Positions 23,887 through 27,331 of a DNA stretch of 27,331 bases are shown here, one piece after another. Where the stretch lies: contig DLTY01000012.1 of assembly GCA_002501535.1 (NCBI GenBank), positions 1-27,331 on the forward strand, written 5' to 3'. This DNA comes from a bacterium UBP7_UBA7824 (GTDB taxonomy: Bacteria > UBP7 > UBA6624). Position 1 is the first letter of the stretch. Each line of letters starts with the position of its first letter. The notes under the pieces are model-generated. The model did no database searches. It had not been told where the DNA came from and saw only the letters and a program-made list of their open reading frames with translations. A program made the translations under genes and the position numbers.

Positions 23887-24224
23887 ATAAACACTGAATC
23901 TCCTTTATCTTCATCTTCTTGCTGGTGCCAGCTTTCAAACTCCGCTTCAATCTCACCATTCCTCTCAACAACGCACTGACAAGACAGCCTTTCATTGCCG
24001 TGCATACCTTTCATTTCGAGCTTCTCACTTTCATGCTCCATTTTTACGCTTAGCAAATCGGCTCCTTTATTGATTTTAGTGAAACATGTCGTACATCTAC
24101 AATTAAATCCGCAAGCATGTTCAATCTCCAACCCATTGTCGATACCAAATTGAGCAAGACTTGATCCAACAGGAACATCAATGATAATTTTTTTTCCATT
24201 AATCAAATAGGTCACCTTTGCCAT
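23883..24224 (-). CDS. [2Fe-2S] ferredoxin of the ISC/adrenodoxin type
   Basis: A 113-aa ferredoxin. Ligand pattern HACGFNCRCTTC gives Cys38, Cys44 and Cys47, with the fourth ligand Cys82 in RLSCQC. The spacing C-x5-C-x2-C and the preceding EIEHAC match E. coli Fdx of the ISC system and mitochondrial adrenodoxins. Two extra Cys (42, 84) are present; Cys42 has a counterpart in E. coli Fdx. The tail is acidic (QQEDEDKGDS). I start at ATG 24224: AAGAGGT lies 6 nt upstream and it gives a standard ferredoxin N-terminus. A longer frame open to 24269 overlaps doxX and is unlikely. It sits 2 nt after doxX. No isc gene is near, so it more likely serves the flavin reductase. Confidence 0.9.
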   Translation of the reverse strand: MAKVTYLINGKKIIIDVPVGSSLAQFGIDNGLEIEHACGFNCRCTTCFTKINKGADLLSVKMEHESEKLEMKGMHGNERLSCQCVVERNGEIEAEFESWHQQEDEDKGDSVFI

Positions 24225-24226
24225 AA

Positions 24227-24823
24227 TTAAACCTCTTCCGAAGAACAACAATCTCCATTCTTCGTGCAATCACAATTATTATTTTGTGTTATTTTCTGCA
24301 ATCTATTCACCAAACACCATCCGCCTGCTTGAACATACAGCTGCCAACAAAGTACCAAAAGCAAGAACTGATACTCCCATCCCGAACCCATTGAGTAACC
24401 TGCTTCAAAATGCACTCTGAAAATCGCTCCTAGCATTATTGCCGAAAGCCCTAAACTGCCAAGCATTCTTAAACCTCTTGGTCCAATCAACATTGTCAAT
24501 GCTCCTCCAACCTCAATTAAGCCTACAAGAAACATAATTTCCTGACTATCAGATGATCCAGGACCAGAAAGAACCTTGCCTATACCATGCTTAACAAAAA
24601 CAATTGCCAAAACACCTCTGGATAAGATTTCAAGCATTGATAAAGATCTATTGGATTGCTTATTCCAAGCCTTTGTTGATATTAACCATACTGAAGCCCA
24701 TAAGGCAATAATTACAGACGCAAAATTCCACCAAGGGCCACCTTGCTCAATCTGTCCTTGACCATAAATATGTTGCCACATTGCAAAAATGAAAACTGTG
24801 AAACTAATAATTGGTTTATTCAT
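24227..24823 (-). CDS. DoxX-family membrane protein with Cys-rich tail
   Basis: A 198-aa membrane protein. Residues 1-21 form a first helix, followed by helices around 34-50, 68-80, 97-114, 119-140 and 150-165. The region from about 68 to 150 (SRGVLAIVFVKHGIGKV, GLIEVGGALTMLIGPRG) is the DoxX domain. DoxX proteins are linked to thiosulfate:quinone oxidoreductase subunits and to thiol or oxidative stress. The cytoplasmic or periplasmic tail ends NNNCDCTKNGDCCSSEEV with Cys184, Cys186, Cys192 and Cys193, which could bind a metal or carry persulfide; this tail is not part of the usual family. AAGGAG lies 8 nt upstream. A CsoR/CstR-like inverted repeat sits 33 nt before the ATG. It is the first gene of an operon with ferredoxin and flavin reductase. 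Confidence 0.8.
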   Translation of the reverse strand: MNKPIISFTVFIFAMWQHIYGQGQIEQGGPWWNFASVIIALWASVWLISTKAWNKQSNRSLSMLEILSRGVLAIVFVKHGIGKVLSGPGSSDSQEIMFLVGLIEVGGALTMLIGPRGLRMLGSLGLSAIMLGAIFRVHFEAGYSMGSGWEYQFLLLVLCWQLYVQAGGWCLVNRLQKITQNNNCDCTKNGDCCSSEEV

Positions 24824-24855
24824 ACAAAAATCTCCTTATTTCTCAATATTAACAT

Positions 24856-24872
24856 ATACCCCATTAGGGTAT
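24856..24872 (-). promoter_or_regulatory. Candidate CsoR/CstR-type operator upstream of doxX
   Basis: On the minus strand ATACCC-TAATG-GGGTAT, two 6-bp arms around 5 nt, follows the ATACCC-N5-GGGTAT layout of operators bound by CsoR-family (DUF156) repressors, which sense copper or reactive sulfur. It overlaps the presumed promoter: TAATAT follows on its downstream side at about 24847-24852. No csoR/cstR gene is in the window. Confidence 0.5.
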
Positions 24873-26584
24873 CAGTCATAAAAACGCCAAAGTGGCTTAT
24901 AGCTAGACTTAATTTCCAAATCCGTTAACAACATTCGTACCATTTCTATGGGGATTGAATTCATTGCTAAAATTTCATCATGGAAATCTTTTTCTGTCAT
25001 CATCCCACTCACAACAAGCTCCTCATGCAATTCTCTAATCTGAATACCGCCCAACATGTAACCAGATTGATAAAGTGGCCCATAGCTTCCATCAATATAC
25101 CTCCTGACCTCACTAATCGCATTATTCCTCTCATGACCAACCCGATCTACAAGAAAGTCGACCATTTCATTAGCTGTCATTTGGCCTAAATGATATTTAA
25201 TGGTGGTGATTATCCTTGCTGCTCTATGCATTCGCCAAAATAACATGCCTATCTCATCTTCAGGATTATTGGCCCAACCCAGGTCAAAATACCTAAACTC
25301 CCAATACAAAGCCCAACCTTCAATATAGAAAGGAGTGTAAAACATACCTCTATGGGTGTTATTTCTTGATGCAACAAAACTTTGAAGATGATGTCCTGGG
25401 ATTAGCTCGTGAGGTGTGACGTTTCGAGAAAAATGCATATTGTTCCCTTTCATGCTTTGCAGTTTGGAACTGTGATCCATTTCAGATGTTGCAAAAGCAA
25501 CACCCATCTTCTGTCCGCTGTAATAAGCAAATGGAAAATATCTTTGAGATCTTGCATCAATCATCTCTAATCTCCAAAATTCTTCTGCTAAGGCTGGAAT
25601 AGTAATCAAATCCCGATCTTTTAAAAAACCTAAAGATTCTCGCATTTGGGCATTGACAAGGTCGTCTTGATGTCCTGGTTCAACATAAAGATTCTTTACA
25701 TGTTCAAGAGCATCATTGCTGTTGGTGAAACCTAGTTTTTTTGATGATTTATCCATCTCGTCTTCACACCATTTAAATTCACTTTCTGCAATTGCCAATA
25801 TTTCTTCAGGTGAATAAGCTATCATCTCATACGCTAGCTCTGATAACAGTTTCTCTCTCCCGATTGGTGTTCCAATTATTGGATCATCATCATTACCTCG
25901 CTGTCCTGCAATCTCCCTCTTGAGCCAAGAGGAGAATTCCTCAAGAGCTTGATGTGTCTTTTTATACTGCTCTTCCACCCACCAATCAAACTCTGGGTCA
26001 AAATTATGATAATAATTAAACCAAACCGACAAAACACCATTTAGTTGGTTGAGCTTTTTTGAAGATTCATTTGCAAAAACAGCATCAATTTCATTTTTTT
26101 CAAAAGCAGCCATCTCTTCTTTTTTTATCTTTATTGAATCTTGCACCTGCATTAATGCCTCTGCTGCTTCTTTTGGGTTGACGTCAAGCATTAACCTTCT
26201 GCGTTCCTCCAAGTGAAGAATTGCATCAATGAAAGGAAAAGAATCTTTCATTTGCGCATTTTCTTCTTTTTTAAATCTAACAACATCCAATTCATGCTTG
26301 ATGTAATTTTTTAAAAGTAAAAAATCAACCTTTTCAGATCTGTCAAGAGAATCGAAATTGATCAAATTCATTTTTTGCTGCCACTTTTGTTGAAAAGTTT
26401 CAAATCTATCTAAATAAAAATCACTAAAAACAAGGTTATGGAATCGGTTGAGATCACCCTTGTCAACCTGGTAAAGTTCCAAAAAATCAACCATATCTAC
26501 ATCAGCATTTTGATTTTTTGAAAGAAAAGAATCTATTGGATTCAAAAAGCCTAAAAAAACAATTAAAAGATTAATCATGTTCAT
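24872..26584 (-). CDS. DUF885 putative zinc metallopeptidase, exported
   Basis: A 570-aa DUF885 protein. The zinc-binding HELIPGHHLQ and the downstream EGWALYWE (third ligand Glu) are the family signature; QRYFPFAYY and a C-terminal SGYMLGGIQI are also typical. DUF885 proteins are gluzincin-like, related in motif order to M32 carboxypeptidases, and many are exported; substrates are poorly known. The hydrophobic N-terminus (MINLLIVFLGFL) resembles a signal peptide but lacks basic residues. The first ATG (26584) and a second (26578) are possible. Neither has a Shine-Dalgarno, and tRNA-Ser(UGA) ends only 5 nt before the first ATG on the same strand. Its stop overlaps the operator of the doxX operon. 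Confidence 0.85.
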   Translation of the reverse strand: MNMINLLIVFLGFLNPIDSFLSKNQNADVDMVDFLELYQVDKGDLNRFHNLVFSDFYLDRFETFQQKWQQKMNLINFDSLDRSEKVDFLLLKNYIKHELDVVRFKKEENAQMKDSFPFIDAILHLEERRRLMLDVNPKEAAEALMQVQDSIKIKKEEMAAFEKNEIDAVFANESSKKLNQLNGVLSVWFNYYHNFDPEFDWWVEEQYKKTHQALEEFSSWLKREIAGQRGNDDDPIIGTPIGREKLLSELAYEMIAYSPEEILAIAESEFKWCEDEMDKSSKKLGFTNSNDALEHVKNLYVEPGHQDDLVNAQMRESLGFLKDRDLITIPALAEEFWRLEMIDARSQRYFPFAYYSGQKMGVAFATSEMDHSSKLQSMKGNNMHFSRNVTPHELIPGHHLQSFVASRNNTHRGMFYTPFYIEGWALYWEFRYFDLGWANNPEDEIGMLFWRMHRAARIITTIKYHLGQMTANEMVDFLVDRVGHERNNAISEVRRYIDGSYGPLYQSGYMLGGIQIRELHEELVVSGMMTEKDFHDEILAMNSIPIEMVRMLLTDLEIKSSYKPLWRFYD

Positions 26585-26589
26585 TAAAT

Positions 26590-26679
26590 CGGAGGGTGAG
26601 GGATTCGAACCCCCGAGACAGGGTTTGCCCGCCTAACGGTTTTCAAGACCGCCGCCTTCGTCCACTCGGCCAACCCTCC
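26590..26679 (-). tRNA. tRNA-Ser (anticodon UGA)
   Basis: Minus-strand acceptor GGAGGGT (26679-26673) pairs with ACCCTCC (26597-26591), with discriminator G at 26590. The anticodon arm GCGGT-CTTGAAA-ACCGT (one G-T pair) carries TGA, reading UCA and other UCN codons. A long variable arm and GGGG-TTCGAAT-CCC T-arm are seen; CCA is not encoded. It starts 21 nt after the PUR-domain gene and ends 5 nt before the DUF885 ATG. Confidence 0.96.
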
Positions 26680-26700
26680 TTTTAAAAATATTCCTAAATT

Positions 26701-26964
26701 TTAATATGAATCGTTTTCATCCTTGACAAAAACCTTATTCAAGTCAAAATGATCCTTGCAAGCATCTAGGGCATTGATGAATTTGCTCATATCCTCTTCG
26801 TAAATAAAAACTGAAAAACGATCAATTCGACCTTCCTCTTTTCTCTTTTCCGTAATTTTTAAATACTTATCTCCAGTAGATGTTTTTTTTACATCTACAT
26901 AATAAGTTCTTCTTCCTGCAAAAAACTTCTCTGTATGAACTTCGTTATGACGATTGTCACTCAT
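26701..26964 (-). CDS. PUR-alpha-like DNA/RNA-binding protein (DUF3276)
   Basis: An 87-aa single PUR-repeat protein. The pattern EKFFAGRRTYYVDVKKTSTGDKYLKITEK (12-40) followed by DRFSVFIYEEDMSKFINAL (48-66) is the beta-sheet plus helix of PUR repeats, which bind single-stranded or purine-rich nucleic acids as dimers. DUF3276 proteins are found in Bacteroidota and Spirochaetes; the Borrelia homologue BpuR binds DNA and RNA and regulates genes. GGAGG lies 5 nt upstream of the ATG. It is followed by tRNA-Ser(UGA) on the same strand. It is the best lineage marker in the window. Confidence 0.85.
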   Translation of the reverse strand: MSDNRHNEVHTEKFFAGRRTYYVDVKKTSTGDKYLKITEKRKEEGRIDRFSVFIYEEDMSKFINALDACKDHFDLNKVFVKDENDSY

Positions 26965-27007
26965 AAAAACCTCCCCCTGCTAACATAAAACAAAGATGAA
27001 TTCTAAT

Positions 27008-27331
27008 TCAACTAATTAAATCAATTATTTTGTCTGTGTCAGAAAGGTTTTCAAGGAGAATATCTGGTTTAGAGTTAATGAGTCTTTGTTTAATCCTGTC
27101 GTTATGACATCCTGTCATCACGGCTAAACACTTTGCATTATTTGCATGAGCTGTTTCAACATCCCTGTAAGTGTCACCAATAACCCATATGTTTTGTGTC
27201 TCTTTCCAACCGTTTTCTTTTGCTTTTTCCAACGCAACAGGGACCAACTCTTCACGAGTTGAACCATCATCTGCCCATGCTCCCCATCTGAAATAATGGT
27301 TTAATCCATAAAAATCCAATTTCATTCTTCC
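27008..27331 (-). CDS. HAD-superfamily phosphatase, C-terminal part (runs off right edge)
   Basis: The frame continues upstream past the ATG at 27325 to the window edge (codons Gly-Arg precede it), so this is the C-terminal 107 residues of a longer protein. KLDFYGLNHYFRWGAWADDG (K is the conserved motif III lysine) is followed by ELVPVALEKA and motif IV IWVIGDTYRDVETAHAN, with the acidic GDxxxD that holds Mg2+. The order matches phosphoglycolate-phosphatase-like HAD hydrolases, including the family whose members read LVPVALER before motif IV. The nucleophile DxD lies outside the window. Substrate unknown. Confidence 0.85.
   Translation of the reverse strand, partial: GRMKLDFYGLNHYFRWGAWADDGSTREELVPVALEKAKENGWKETQNIWVIGDTYRDVETAHANNAKCLAVMTGCHNDRIKQRLINSKPDILLENLSDTDKIIDLIS

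Noticed and set aside
23883..24224. Part of an ISC iron-sulfur assembly operon
   Set aside because: The ferredoxin type fits, but no iscS, iscU, hscA or hscB gene is nearby; neighbours are DoxX and flavin reductase.
24225..24269. 15-residue extension of the ferredoxin
   Set aside because: It overlaps doxX, while ATG 24224 has AAGAGGT at 6 nt and gives a normal ferredoxin N-terminus.
1..27331. CRISPR arrays, insertion sequences, phage or plasmid genes
   Set aside because: No regularly spaced repeats, transposase, integrase or replication motifs were seen; gene content is chromosomal throughout.

Overview
The window is AT-rich, densely coded DNA from a Gram-negative bacterium. Evidence for Gram-negative: an LpxC-family deacetylase (lipid A pathway), two lipobox lipoproteins and O-antigen/capsule-type glycosyltransferases. 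The lineage cannot be fixed from sequence alone. A PUR-alpha-like (DUF3276) gene, a DUF885 peptidase and carboxypeptidase-regulatory-like repeats in surface lipoproteins would suit a low-GC, perhaps aquatic, member of or near the Bacteroidota/Marinimicrobia side of the tree; this is inference. I saw no insertion sequence, phage gene, CRISPR array or integrase.

Layout. (1) 1-10160, minus strand: a surface-glycan operon running from a dTDP-4-dehydrorhamnose reductase through two large lipoproteins (a phospholipase-D-fold protein with both catalytic His lost, and an NHL-type protein with two C-terminal CarboxypepD_reg-like domains) into five glycosyltransferases, one of them a GT2 + membrane GT-C fusion. 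The last runs off the left edge. (2) 10200-12415, plus strand: small membrane protein, short LpxC, 55-aa membrane protein, PurE, DUF151 nuclease, ending head-on against tRNA-Ser(GGA). (3) 12721-16161, minus strand: a tight operon of secreted PhoD-like phosphatase, MazG-like NTP pyrophosphatase, PqqB-like metallo-beta-lactamase-fold protein and a SMUG1 uracil-DNA glycosylase. (4) 16175-16937: a GC-rich inverted repeat, a 16-bp perfect palindrome, and a single unrecognised gene with a very strong ribosome-binding site and its own terminator. (5) 16946-20862, minus strand: WecB epimerase, DegT-type sugar aminotransferase and, overlapping it, CstA. (6) 20888-22692: FmdB-like zinc ribbon facing a pterin cluster (FolM-like, FolX/FolB-like, FolK). 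(7) 22726-27331: YqgE/AlgH, tRNA-Ser(GCU), a flavin reductase/ferredoxin/DoxX operon behind a CsoR/CstR-like operator, a DUF885 peptidase that begins 5 nt after tRNA-Ser(UGA), a PUR-domain protein and a partial HAD phosphatase.

Functionally, regions 1 and 5 look like precursor supply (rhamnose, ManNAc-type and amino sugars) and assembly of a surface polysaccharide. Region 3 reads as phosphate scavenging plus nucleotide and uracil hygiene. Region 6 suggests reduced pterin or folate synthesis. Region 7 contains a redox operon that may respond to copper or reactive sulfur. Most genes overlap by 1-8 nt or lie within a few nt, so translational coupling is the rule. Several annotated starts are GTG or TTG, chosen because overlaps or ribosome-binding sites demand them. 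The points that most merit follow-up are the SMUG1 operon, the CsoR/CstR-like operator, the tRNA-mRNA junction at 26584-26590, the altered catalytic residues in the PLD lipoprotein and the FolM-like SDR, and the orphan at 16350.
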